Shown here: positions 1 through 11,135 of the stretch, one piece after another
Numbering within the stretch: the stretch's first letter is position 1
Layout of the letters: each line of letters opens with the position of its first letter
DNA from: Reclinomonas americana ATCC 50394
Lineage: Eukaryota; Jakobida; Jakobea; Jakobida
Assembly: GCA_048213135.1 (NCBI GenBank)
Contig: PS015229.1
Location: forward strand, 8,230 to 29,530
DNA length: 21,301 nucleotides
Direction of reading: 5' to 3'
The notes under the pieces: generated by a model
Database searches by the model: none
What the model was told of the DNA's origin: nothing
The model's input: the letters and a program-made list of their open reading frames with translations, nothing else
Position numbers and translations under genes: made by a program

Positions 1-35
1 CCACACCACACACACACACAAAAACATACGTACAG

Positions 36-1667
36 TGTTCTCCCGCTGGCCACCAACGACATGACCGGTGGTTTCAACATTGGCGTGGACTGCACGTTTG
101 ACGAAGATGAACAAGCCATGTGCGGTCTGACCGAAGCCGAAGTGGATCTCCTTTTGGACCGCGTGCAACTTCGTGATGGCTCCTCGCTCTCCACCGTCAA
201 CAAGACCATGTACCACACCGTCATTCGCCAGCGCTACAATGGCTTCCGCTTCTTTGATGGGCCGAGTGCCATTCCCATCTACTGCACCGATCATGTCATG
301 TCGTACATGCGGGTGTGTTCCCGTGAAGTATGACCAGGAGATGATTGCACTCACGGTTTTCGCAATTGCAGGAGGTCCAGAAGGGGAAACGAACGCCTCG
401 CACTACCTACTCCAACGTGGAACTTAGCGACGCAGCCCTCCAATTGATGGTGCAATCGCAACACCTGCCCATCTTGCTGAGCGTACTCCGTGGCTCCACG
501 TCTAGTGAGGTCGCACTGCCCGATGATGCGGGTCCATTCCGCGGCGAAAATATCGCTGGCGCCGACGAGACCATGTTTGCGCGCTTCTGCCTGTACGTTG
601 GTGGCTTCACCATTGCACCGGATGGCCAGAGTTGCGTCGTCCATCGTCTCTGCTCTCCTTAATCGTGCTTACCCGCCGTCAGGCCTTGTGGTGCCAAATG
701 AGAATACTCGCGACCGCATCCTGCGGCGCCTTGTTCAGCGCGCCTGCCCAGCCGCCTGCAACGCACTTCTCAGGTCTCGACCGTCGGCGCTTCCTCCTTC
801 TCCGCCTTCCTCTGCGCTTATTGTGTGCTTTTCCTGCCTGTTGTGCGTTTGTGATCTCTCTCCCTCCTTCGCATACACCAGTAATCTCGACATCGTCCTC
901 TTGAACAATGTCTGTGAGGAGTGGCTGCGCGAGCACCAGTCACGCAATCCGGAGCACTTGCGGGAGCGACACGTTACGGACGCCTTCTTTGTGCAACTAG
1001 CGGCGGCCAAGGCACCGGTGAAGATGGAATTCGAGCTGGATGTCGGCCTGGAGGTGGGCGACGATCACAAGCCTCCTCGTCTTTTCGGTTGGCGCCCCTC
1101 ATCGTTTGTCAACAGGGTCGACCCAAGACACAATTCTGCGACATGGCCATCATTTCCGAGTCTCTAATGCGCATAATTGTAATCGAGTTCAAGGCGGTGC
1201 CGCTGCATGTGGTTCACTCGGGTTGCGTCTTCTGCCGCAGCGAACACACTGTCACATCGCACGGTATTTACACACGCACACAGATCTGGCGGTGGTAATG
1301 GCAGAGGCTGAGACAGAGACCATGCTGGCGAAGGCCAAGGCCATTGACGCCAGGCTGCCGGTGAGTGTGTGTGGCTTAGGCAGCAAAGGGCTTCTCTTTG
1401 TCATGACATCATGCTCTGCTCGTACAGATCAGCGGCGACTGCACCACGGAGGAAGGCAGAGCCATGCTGGCTGCCATCTCGTACAAGGTGGCTGGTGGTC
1501 GTGGTGAGTTAACGAATGTGCTCGCGGCGGCAGAGGGTGCCGAGAAGCAGGTGCTACGATACGCGAAGGGGCTGCGACAGAAATATCCCGGGTACGAGGT
1601 GGTGCCGTTTGTGGCGGTGCTGGTGGGTCTGTCGCTTAGGGCGTGGAGGGTGGTGGTGGTGGAATGA
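36..1667 (+). CDS. AAA-ATPase-like / PD-(D/E)XK nuclease-fold protein, 5' partial
   Basis: Last seven exons of a gene that starts left of the window: 36-312, 372-630, 683-773, 882-1053, 1116-1221, 1284-1360 and 1428-1667 (TGA). All phases agree and give 406 visible residues. The first exon reads VLPLATNDMTGGFNI, then GLTEAEVDLLL and RYNGFRFF, the pattern of the C-terminal lid of the 'AAA-ATPase-like' family; the Walker motifs must lie upstream. LVVPNENTR follows, typical of the linker to the nuclease-fold domain. The PD-(D/E)XK core keeps its acidic residue (CDMAII, Asp at 1140-1142) and the E-x-K pair in IVIEFKAV (Glu 1185, Lys 1191). In known families this NTPase plus restriction-endonuclease-like pairing occurs in bacterial proteins and in expanded eukaryotic sets, including Crinkler-like effectors. 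The cellular role here is unknown; nuclease activity is inferred only from intact residues. Introns at 631 and 1222 use the GTTGCGT donor. Confidence 0.8.
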
Positions 1668-1905
1668 ATGTGGCGTGATGCTTCTTCGTCACACAATCGT
1701 GGTGACAGGCTGCGCCCCGCAGTTCTTAACCTTTGCATACTTGTGGACCACTATCGCACTGCGTCCAGTCTTGGTTGAGAGAGTGCGAAGTCGAAGTCGT
1801 AAATCGCAGCTGCGATATTGGTTTGTAACACAATGTACACTGCACTCAGATCTGTGGCGGCCTTAACAGACCAGTAGATCAGATCCTCTCTCTCTCTATC
1901 ACTAG
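1668..1905. other. Convergent 3' intergenic spacer
   Basis: This 238-bp spacer lies between the stop codons of the nuclease-fold gene (+) and the membrane-protein gene (-). It should hold both 3' UTRs. I see no coding exon, RNA gene or clear AATAAA signal in it. A short CT run at 1886-1899 is the only low-complexity element. Confidence 0.6.
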
Positions 1906-3005
1906 CTACACGACACCGCCGCGGGGCAAAACGTAGACAAACATCAGCACCCACGTGGTGACGACAATGGCAACGAAGAAAAACGCCATGCACACTCCAC
2001 CCGCCAGGAACAGGCCACAACGTGAGGGTGGGCTGCCGCCGTACGATCCTCGAATATTGATCGTGTACGTAGTGTTGGTCTCTGCTATCGAGCCGGCTGC
2101 GAAGGTGGAGTAGTCCGTCGCCCCGATGCCGCCACGCAGCTGGTGATGGGACTCGCTGGTGATTTCGAACGAATCGTGTGACATGAACATGGCGGTGAGG
2201 CCGCGTTGGCGCTTGGTGACACTGTACACCGGCAGGCGCTCTCCCGAGGGCGTAACATCCACGCGCTGTCGACGCACATCGTATTCGATTTGTCCGAACG
2301 CGAACACCGTTATCGTCATGCATGCAGGCCACATGAACGCAAAGGTCACGTCTGCGTGGTCGAACGGATCGCTGTCTGTGAGGTCCGGATAGACCAAGAC
2401 CAGGATAAAGGCGGTGAATTCGAGGGCGCACGGAAGCAGCACGGGAAAGACAGCCCAGATGAACGAGCAGAGCTTGTCGCTCACACACTGACAGCCTCGT
2501 GTCCACGGCACACAGTTACCGACGCCCATGAAGGGCGTCGAAAAGGCTATGAAGCTGGCGATGCCGACAGAGATCATAGCGCTGAGAGTCAAGCCACACA
2601 TCACCGGACTGCCCAGCGTCTGTGGTGGAAATCGCTGCCAGAGCAGAACGAGGAACACCAGGTGCAGGACGTGCCACAAGAGGTGCGGCAACATGTCCAG
2701 GAAGAGGTTGGCGAGCACGAACAGCTCTGCACGTCGTTTGACGGCTTCGTCGACCAAAGCAAAGTCCTCGTCAGACGATGCAGCAGGCACAGGCGCCACG
2801 TGCACAGTAGTTTTTTCGTCGTCATTCTGCAGTTGGTTGATGTGGGCGCTGGCGCCGGCGCCATCGGCGTCGGTCGAGGCAGGAGGTGCAGCAGCAATAC
2901 CAGTGGGTAGCAACAAGGGCTGACCTTCGTCAATGCGCTCGTCCGCAAACTGTGCAAACAGCGCAGCAGTGAAGAGTCAGCTGCAGAGCAATTTGGCGAC
3001 GTCAT
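1906..3005 (-). CDS. Multi-pass membrane protein, unrecognised
   Basis: The main exon (2826 down to 1906, TAG) is open over more than 300 codons and is strongly hydrophobic in blocks. No ATG heads that frame, but an upstream exon from an ATG at 3005 to 2925 joins it in frame across a 98-nt intron (2827-2924, GTCAGC...CTGCAG), giving 333 residues. About five membrane segments can be seen, near residues 68-90, 103-125, 147-173, 187-207 and 297-325. A Cys-rich loop (CVPWTRGCQCVSDKLC, residues 132-147) lies between the second and third. A Ser/Thr-rich region with a possible N-glycosylation site (NTT) precedes the last segment, and the protein ends shortly after it. I do not recognise the family; it could be a receptor-like, channel-like or tetraspan-type protein. 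The open frame and topology are solid. The first exon and start are tentative, because the frame upstream of 2914 also runs on to a stop near 2979. Confidence 0.6.
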
Positions 3006-3215
3006 CACTTCGCGTTGGTACCTCTGTCTTCGACAGGTCTTCTTCTGCCGCTGCGCTTCCTTGGAGGTCCTCTCCCCTCGAACTCACTGCGAGGACGAGA
3101 GTCAGACACAGAGCGCAGAGCATTCATGATCACAACACTTCCGAATTCTGTCGATCTCGCACGTGCATGCATTGCACGTGTACGCCACACAGCGACACGT
3201 GCGCATGTGTGTGTG

Positions 3216-3251
<36 letters not shown>

Positions 3252-3599
3252 TATACGCGTGTGTGACAATGGGCGTACTTTTCTCCTCCAACACGTTTTT
3301 CTGAAAAGACAAAATGCGAACACGGCAAGCATTTACACTCGTGTCCGATTTGTGACCGGACGGGAAGAGTCGATGCCTCAGGGCAGTTGGCACCGACAAT
3401 TGCGCAACGTGTTGAATTCTGGAATTTGAAGGCCATCTTCCTCGTGTTGCATTAATATTCACTGCAGTTGCGCAAGTCGACGCGCGCGCGAAGCTCAATT
3501 GCAAATTTGCCGACGTCGATCGCGCGCGACTTGAGGCTGGCACGCTCTGCCTCGTACAACAACGGCACTTTAGTATCCAAGCAGCAACACAGCCGCATT
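3006..3599. promoter_or_regulatory. Divergent intergenic region of the membrane-protein and GGCT-like genes
   Basis: About 0.6 kb between two divergent starts, so it should contain both promoters and 5' UTRs. No gene is evident. It holds a TG microsatellite. Near 3476-3530 there is a CG-rich patch with GTCGAC, runs of CGCG, AATTGCAA and a GACGTCGATC block, framed by an imperfect inverted repeat (GTCGACGCGCG... / ...GATCGCGCGCGAC). Similar words recur upstream of the SWI/SNF gene. No TATA box or initiator can be assigned with confidence. Confidence 0.4.
3207..3248. repeat. (TG)n microsatellite
   Basis: About 42 bp of TG dinucleotides with one CA interruption, lying in the divergent intergenic region. 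It is read as CA on the other strand. Confidence 0.9.
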
Positions 3600-5315
3600 A
3601 TGACCAGTGAGCGCGCAAGGCACAGAGACATCTCACAAACGCGAGAAAAAAGTAACGTCGGGTGTTGTCGACGTCGCCCTCTCGCTCTCGCACTCTCCTC
3701 TCCCTCTTTGCCTGCCTGTCTNNNNNNNNNNNNNNNNNNNNGGGATGAGCTCGACGAGTGCTTGGATGCCGTGGCGCCTGCGTTCTCCATGGATGGCATC
3801 TCGCGGCAGGTGTTGCGCGACAAGCTGGCGCTGATTGGACTGCGCACGGTCGACGATCTGCGGCGCTTTGTCGACACCCCCGCCGTGTTTGATATCAATC
3901 AGCAGCTGGTGGATGTGTGCACGCATCCGGTGCGTGATGTCATCTTCCGGGCGATCTATGATGTGGCCGACTGCGCGGCGGCGCAGCATGCGATGAGTCC
4001 GCGCAGTCGCCTGCCGACGCCGACACTGCGTGATGTGTCGGAGCTGCGCGTGCGGCTCTTTGCGTTTGCCGACTTTGTGGTCGGCGACTGGCCCAAGGGC
4101 ATTGAGGTGCCGGAGGCGGTGGAGGCGGTGCCGGCGGTGCTGGAGGGCTTCCGTTTGTCGCTCAACTTCCGCCCCGATCCGCACCTCTTTGAGGGGCACT
4201 TGAATTTGGTGCCCGACGAGGCCAGCTGCGTGTACGGCGTCATCTACGAGTTGCCGGCGGCTACCGTGGCCCGCCTGCTCACCGCCTCTGGTGTGCACGA
4301 TGGTTTGCGCCACGCGGCATTCGTGGACGTCAATCGATGTGCGTTCTTGCTTTACTTCTCCTTCTTGTTTTGTTTTGCGTTCTCACTCGGCGACCGGGGC
4401 ACAGCCGCGGACGGGGAACTGCTGCGCGCTCTGGTGCTGGTCGGCGGCAATAAGTACATTGGGGACTCGGATGCACTGCAGCTGCGCGACTCGGAGCTCA
4501 TGCGTCTCGTGGAGTGCGAGCGCCTGCTGCCGGCCGACTATCGCGAGTCGCTGCGTGAGCGCTTCACGCCGTGTCTCGGCGCCGATTTCAACGAATCGCG
4601 CCCGGTTCTCTCGCCCGTGTTTGCACGCCCGGCCTCGCCGTCGCCGCTGCTCGCCGGTTCCCCCACCGCCTCGCCGTCCGCCTCGCCCGTGCTTGGCTCG
4701 CCGGCACGCGCCACAGCCGCGTCTCCTCTCCTGCGCAGTGTTCTCACTGGCACACCGTCGCCGCCGGCGTCTCCGCGCGGCATCAATCGCGGCGGACTTG
4801 CCAATGGCGGCTCCGGAACCGCGCTGCAGCAGTTGCTGCGCCAGTCGTTGATGCCGGTGGATCCGCACCACCTGCCACTGTACGTGCCCGGCACGCTCCC
4901 GCAATGCGTGGATCAGGTGACCGCCGAGTGGCTGGAGGGAGCCGTCAAGATTGAAGTGTTGCGTGTCGCTGTGCATGCACGCAGACTCGCGCATATATGC
5001 TCACGGTATATCGACAGGTGCTCGTTGCTGAATCCGGAGGAGCGACTACGCGGCAGCGCGGTGAGCGACGAAGGCTTGCTCTCCGTCGGCTACTTGGTGT
5101 GGTACAATCGCAACACCTTCCCCGACAAGATGGCTGCACGTGACGTGATTGAGGGATTCCCCGCCAAGGCATCAGTGCGTCACACGACAGAGCGAGAGAG
5201 GGAGGAATGATTTTTGCGGCTGACTTGCACTCCACAGCGCGGTGTTCGACTTGCGTACGCGGGATTCGGCAGCGAGGCCACGGCGGCCGTCGTCTACATG
5301 CCACTGATTGGCTAA
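3600..5315 (+). CDS. Gamma-glutamylcyclotransferase-like fold protein with Pro/Ser-rich linker
   Basis: Proposed exons are 3600-3651, 3742-4338, 4405-4957, 5018-5174 and 5238-5315 (TAA), totalling 478 residues with every phase consistent. The first exon and its join across the 20-N gap are inferred; the frame from 3744 on is firm. After a helical N-terminus comes a region resembling the GGCT/AIG2 fold: LFAFADFVVGDW (where the family has YFAYGSN), then VLEGFRLSLNF, HLNLVPDEASCVYGVIYEL, and VLVGGNKYIG...LPADYRESL near the end. The catalytic glutamate normally found in an LDxxEG context is replaced (ARLLTASGVHDG), so cyclotransferase activity is doubtful. A roughly 60-residue Ser/Pro/Ala linker (about residues 282-345, SPxx repeats) leads to an unrecognised C-terminal region with QVTAEWLEG and VGYLVWYNRNTFPDKMA. 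Introns 4339-4404 and 4958-5017 are multiples of three without stops, so they can be mistaken for coding sequence. The second has the GTTGCGT donor. Confidence 0.6.
3722..3741. other. Assembly gap (20 N)
   Basis: A short run of N preceded by a CT-rich stretch. A 3' splice acceptor located in the gap would join the 3600-3651 exon (phase 1) to the frame starting at 3742, so the gap probably hides only intron end sequence. Confidence 0.8.
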
Positions 5316-5409
5316 CAATCTCTTCATCGTCTTCCTCTTCTTCTGCTGCTGCCGCCCACGCAACCAAAGTTTTTGCTTGTATCTGTATTCTCGGCCACCC
5401 CTCCCTGAC
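5316..5409. other. 94-bp convergent 3' spacer
   Basis: The stop codons of the GGCT-like gene (TAA ending at 5315) and of MCCC1 (TGA, 5410-5412 on the minus strand) face each other across 94 bp. The two 3' UTRs must be very short or overlap. A TCTTCNTC-type pyrimidine run lies at 5317-5346. No other gene fits here. Confidence 0.7.
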
Positions 5410-6936
5410 TCATTCCTTAAACGTCACCAACATTTGCTTCTCGCCCACCATGCCGCCAACTGTGAAATTCAGCGACTCGATCACACCATCGGCCGGTGCC
5501 TTGACCGTGTGCTGGAGAGCAGCGAGTGCATTTAGGGAGATGAAATGCAGAGAGAAACAACTTAGGGTAACAAACCTCCATCTTCATGGCCTCCAGAATG
5601 AGAAGCGGCTGGCCCTTCTTGACGGTTTCGCCCTTGCTGACCATCGCCTTGACAATCTTGCCAGGCATTGGAGCCATCAGCGAGTGGCCTGCACCAGCGG
5701 CAGCGCGCTCATAGTGACCTGTTGTGGACGTGATAGTGAGAGGCCCAAAACAAAAAAAAAATGCGGATTATGAAGAGTCGGCGACAAACCACGCTGGCGC
5801 ACAAAATCGTAGCGACGGCCGCGGTCGAGGAACAAGGCCATGCGATCGCTCGCGGCGTGATTCACGTACTTGATCTCTCGGCGCTCGCCGTTGACAATGG
5901 CCACCAGCACGAAGGCCTCGGCTGTGCACGGTGGTGAGCGGCTACGGAAAGTACACCGTATCTTCTACGCACCCTTTTACCACAGCACGCACCTTCCGAG
6001 GCAGACGGCAGGCGATTGAAGCTCTTGACCTCCACATCAAACGCGCCATCGGCGGTGGCAATGTGCACCTTCTTGGCCGACTCGATGGTGGCATCCACCG
6101 ACGTGCTCACCGTGCCCGATTCGACATGCATGTCGACGGGCATGGTGATGTTCAACTTGCGAGTGGCAGCACCGGTGGTGCGGAAGCCCGACAGTTGAGT
6201 CCACGGGCCGGGGTTGCTGTCGACTGTAGNNNNNNNNNNNNNNNNNNNNNNNNNNNNNNNNNNNNNNNNNNNNNNNNNNNNNNNNNNNNNNNNNNNNNNN
6301 NNNNNNNNNNNNNNNNNNNNNNNNNNNNNNNNNNNNNNNNNNNNNNNNNNNNNNNNNNNNNNNNNNNNNNNNNNNNNNNNNNNNNNNNNNNNNNNNNNNN
6401 NNNNNNNNNNNNNNNNNNNNNNNNNNNNNNNNNNNNNNNTTGGCGAGGTCAGAGAGAGAGAGAGAAGGGGGGAGAAAGGGAGAGAAGGGGGGAGAGAGGG
6501 GAGGGGAAGGGGAAGGGGAGAAGAGGGTGGAGAAAGATGAAGAGGCGGCGAGGGGGAGAAAGCAAGAGAGGGGGAGGGCGAGAAAGAAAGATAGATGCAC
6601 ACGCTCTCACATACAGCGAGAGGGATTGAGCGAAAGATGCACACACACATGCACACACATAAACCTGCATAGAGAAAAAGAGAGGGAGAGACACACACGC
6701 GCTCACTTGTGCACACAGTCACACTCACACACACAGATGTACACGCGCTCTCGGGCACCGACTGACTCGTGCAAACGAATGCACGCACAAATACACTTGC
6801 ACCCACTGAGAGAGAATAAGAGGGACACGAGAATGCGCTCACTTGCACTCCCATACAAGCACACACTCGCACACCTAACTCTTGCAATCACAAAGAGACA
6901 GGAGGGACGCACTGACTAACTCTTGCGCACCCCTGA

Positions 6937-6970
<34 letters not shown>

Positions 6971-9900
6971 TTCGCCCATACACACACCCTTCAGCGCAGC
7001 AGCATCGACACTGAGCTGCACAGCAGCCATCAGCGCCGCAGCCTCAGTCGGCACCTTGGTCAGCGGTGCAAACAGCGCGTCGCGGTTCTCCTGCAACACC
7101 AATGTTAGTCTCATCTCTGACGCGCGCACCCACATCAATACAGACCTTGATAAAGTTGGTGTCGACTGCACCACTGCAGTACGCCGGGTGGCGGGCACAG
7201 GCCTTGAGGAACTCAATGTTGGTCGGCAGCCCAAACACCTGCACGCACACCGAGTGAGTGAGCACGCACACCGAAGAACAACAACAAAAAGAAGTGCGAC
7301 GCACATGGAACTGGTTCAGGGCGCGGCTCAACGCACGCAACGCCTCCTCGCGGTTTGGCGCATTCACCACCATCTTGGCAATCATAGGATCGTAGTAGAT
7401 GCTGACCTCGTCGTTCTCACGCACGCCCGAGTCGATGCGCACGGCAGTCGCCGCGGCGGGCACGACAAACGACACGTGGTTCGGCGTCGACATGTGCAGC
7501 AGCTTGCCCGTGCCCGGGAGGAAGTTGCTGGGTGCGCATGCAAAGTGAGACAGGGAGGGGAGGGAGGGGGAAGAGAGGAGAGGGGGAGGGGGAGGGAGGA
7601 AGACGGGACATAATGACAGAGAGTGAGAGAGAGGGAGAAGAGACAGAGGGGATGAAACACGAAAAGTCAGGTCGGAAAATAAGAGGCAGAAGGAGACAGG
7701 CACACAAATAGAGATTGAGACAGACTGACTGACACACACACATTCACGCACACGCACACACAAAGAGAGAGAGAGAGAAGGACAGAGAGGAGGGGGGGGG
7801 GCACAAAGGTAAACAGATGAACAACACATGCATTAAGAAAAGAGAAAAAGCACAAACACATTGAGAGAGAGAGAGACACACACACGCACCCAAACACTCA
7901 AAGAGAGAGAAGGTCAGAGTAAGAGGGCGCACAGGTAAACAGAGAGAGAGAAAACAAAGACATGTTCTGAAAAAGATAGCGAGAGTGATACACACAGATA
8001 CACGCACTTTGTGTGAGACAGAGGAGCAACAAAAGTGATTGTGCCACACACTCAGTCCGTCAATGCCTCCAGCTACGCAACTTGTCGGGATTCTCCGAGT
8101 AGATGCGAGCCTCAATGGCGTGTCCAATTCGCTTCAGCTCGTGCTGCGCCTTTGGCAGCGTCTCGCCGCGCGCCACCAGCACCTGCCACCGCACCAAGTC
8201 CTCGCCAGTGATGGCCTCGGTGACCGGGTGCTCCACTTGCAGACGCGTGTTCATCTCCATAAAGTAGAAGGTGCCCTCGGTGACGTCGAAAATGAACTCC
8301 ACAGTGCCTGCGCCCAGGAAAAGGGTGGGTGAGAGTAAGTCGGAGAGTGAGAAAGGGGCGGTGGGACACGCACCGGCGCCCACGTAGCCGACAGCGCGAG
8401 CCGCAGCCACCGCGGCCTCGCCCATTTGCTTGCGCAGTTCCTCCGAGAGTCCAGGCTGTGAGAACATGCGGGGAAAGGGGACAGTGAGGGGAAGGAGACT
8501 ATGGGGAAGGGAGGGACAGAGAGATCCGTGGTGAAGGAGGGAGAACGACAGCACGATAAGAACTTTGGAGATAAGCGGGGAAGAGAGACAGAGAGCAGTG
8601 AGAAAGTGAATTTGAAGAGGTGAGAAAAAGAAAGAGTAAGGGAGAAGGAAGGGAATGGGATGGGAGAGAGAAAGGAGTGCGATAGACCAAGGGAGAGATG
8701 CTGGGAGGAAGGGAAGGAAGGAGAGGAGAGGAGAAGGGAGAAGGACAGTGAGCTCCCACGGAAAATCAATAGGACAGATCGAGAAGAAACGTAGATTGAT
8801 TGATGGGGGAAGAGTGAATGTTTTGCGGGCAGGAGAAGGGCCGACGCTTCTCTTGCACTCCTGCTTTCCCACGAGCCACTCACCGCTGGCGCCTCCTCGA
8901 GAATCTTCTGATGCCTTCGCTGCACGCTGCAATCGCGCTCGAACAAGTACACGGCGTTTCCATGCATGTCGGCAAACACTTGGAACTCGACATGGCGTGG
9001 TCGCTGAATGTACTTTTCGACGAGGACACGATCGTCCTTGAACGAAGCCATGGCCTCGCGCTTCGCGCTGGCCAGCATCTCCACAAAGTCCTGCAGCACT
9101 GATGATTCAGCATTCTTCCACGCACAACGATGGTGCATGTGACCCCTCACCTCCTTCTTCTCCACAATGCGCATGCCCTTGCCGCCACCACCCGACACGG
9201 CCTTGATCATTACTGGGTAGCGGATGCGGTCGGCCTCACGCAACAGTGTCTCCAGTGACTGATCGTCGCCATGGTAGCCCGGCACGCAGGCCACATTGGC
9301 GGCCTCCATGATACGCTTCGACTCACTGCGCGGCCTCGTCGTCAACAACAGCACCATCAACACAAGTCACCGGATAGACACTTGCCTCTTGGAGCCCATG
9401 GCACGAATGGCAGAGGGCGGAGGGCCCATGAAAATGACGCCGTTCTTGTCGCACATCTCCGAGAACTCGGCATTCTCACTGAGGAAGCCGTAGCCCGGGT
9501 GGATGGCCTGCGCGCCGACGCTCTTGGCCAGCTGAATGATTCGCTCGCCCACGAGGTACGACTCGCGTGCAGCCGGCGGTCCAATGAGGTATGCTTCGTC
9601 GGCCTGGGTGAAAGAAGGAAAAGGGTGGAATAGGGGGAAGATGAGAGGCTCGACAAGAGGACTTCTCTCTCAACAGACGACTTCTCTTGGCAAAAGAAAG
9701 CACGTCTTTCTGCCAACTCTCTGTTGTGCAGGAGAACAGTGAAGAGGGATAGACAGGCAAGACACGACAAAGTAGTCTTCTCATTCTTCTTGCCAGACAC
9801 AGAGAGGCACTATCAGGCGAGACACGTCTTAACAGGCACAGTGCATTGACTGACAAGGCACACCAGGTGATGAACAGACACACAGTGCACCGACACGCAT

Positions 9901-10498
9901 GCCACCATGCAAGTCTCATCGGCTTTTCTAACTGCACACCGACGGGTCATCGACTGGCAAGGTACACCAGGTGATGAACAGACACACAGCGCACCAACAC
10001 GCATGCCACAATGAAAACTGACTGGCAAGACACAGCAGGTGATGAACAGACACACAGTGCACCAACACGCATGCCACAATGAAAGTCTCATGGGCTTTCT
10101 AACTGCACACTGACTGGCAAGGCACAACAGGTGATGAACAGACGACACGCATGACATCATGAAAGTCTTCTAGCTGCACACTGACGGTGCATCGACAGGC
10201 AAGGCACAATAAGCGTCCCTGCATAGACACAAGTCTCTTCTTTCTGTTGTTTGCTGAATCAACGAGAGACATTCCGCGTCGCCTAACACACATGAAAACA
10301 CAGTGCATCCACTGCCCGACAAGATTCCGACATTCCCTGACCACTGTCTCTCTCCAACAAGGACACACACACGGAGTCAGGCACACACACACACACAGAG
10401 AGAGAGAGAGAACGTGTGAGGGAGTGAGTGAGAGTGTGTGTCTGTGTGTGTGCGTGAAAGAGACGACAGAAGACACGTAAGAGATGAAGAGCTCTGTC

Positions 10499-10537
<39 letters not shown>

Positions 10538-10634
10538 NNNNNNNNNNNNNNNNNNNNNNNNNNNNNNNNNNNNNNNNNNNNNNNNNNNNNNNNNNNNNNN
10601 NNNNNNNNNNNNNNNNNNNNNNNNNNNNNNCTCT

Positions 10635-10679
<45 letters not shown>

Positions 10680-11103
10680 CCTTCTCCCCTCCCTTACACA
10701 CCATCTGCACATGCTTCGAGTTCGCATCGGCCTCCGAGTACACCGCAATCGAGCGAATGTTCATGGCGCGCGCCGTCTGCATCACTCGGCAGGCAATTTC
10801 ACCGCGATTCGCCACCAGAATCGTGTCAATGTGCCGCGGAGCTAATAAAGAAGAAGAACAAGAGAGAGAGGAGAGACAGAGAAATTTTGAGCTGATGCAG
10901 TGAAAAATGCGACCAGTGGTGCTTCACATGAGTCTCATGTGTGTGTGAGTGAGAGTGTGAGAGAGAGTGTGTGTCTGTGTGTGTAAGAGAGAGTAGGTGA
11001 GTGCGAAAGTGTGCGACAGTGTGCGCAAGTGTGTGAAAGTGTGTGCAAGTGTGTGCAAGTGAGTGAGTGAGAGCGAGTGAGTGTGAGAGTGTGTATGTGT
11101 GTG

Positions 11104-11135
<32 letters not shown>

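Noticed and set aside
1751-2506. 251-residue minus-strand open frame overlapping the membrane-protein gene
   Set aside because: It is a shifted shadow of the hydrophobic frame, with Arg/His-rich composition and no recognisable motif.
1906-2916. TTG at 2916 as the start of the membrane protein
   Set aside because: Non-ATG starts are not expected in a nuclear gene; an upstream ATG exon gives a consistent phase.
3633-4994. Minus-strand open frames opposite the GGCT-like gene
   Set aside because: GC-rich antisense shadows; the plus frame carries the domain pattern and consistent introns.
4956-5017. Alternative donor GTGTTG two bases upstream of GTTGCGT in the GGCT-like gene
   Set aside because: It shifts the following exon into a low-complexity Arg-rich frame, while GTTGCGT keeps the plausible frame to the final exon.
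9813-10160. Minus-strand frame with repeated Cys/His-rich peptide over the minisatellite
   Set aside because: It is the translation of the intronic repeat; the MCCC1 exons on either side splice across it in frame.
9751-10205. CRISPR-like array
   Set aside because: Spacing is irregular, the whole unit rather than a short repeat is conserved, and it lies in a eukaryotic intron.
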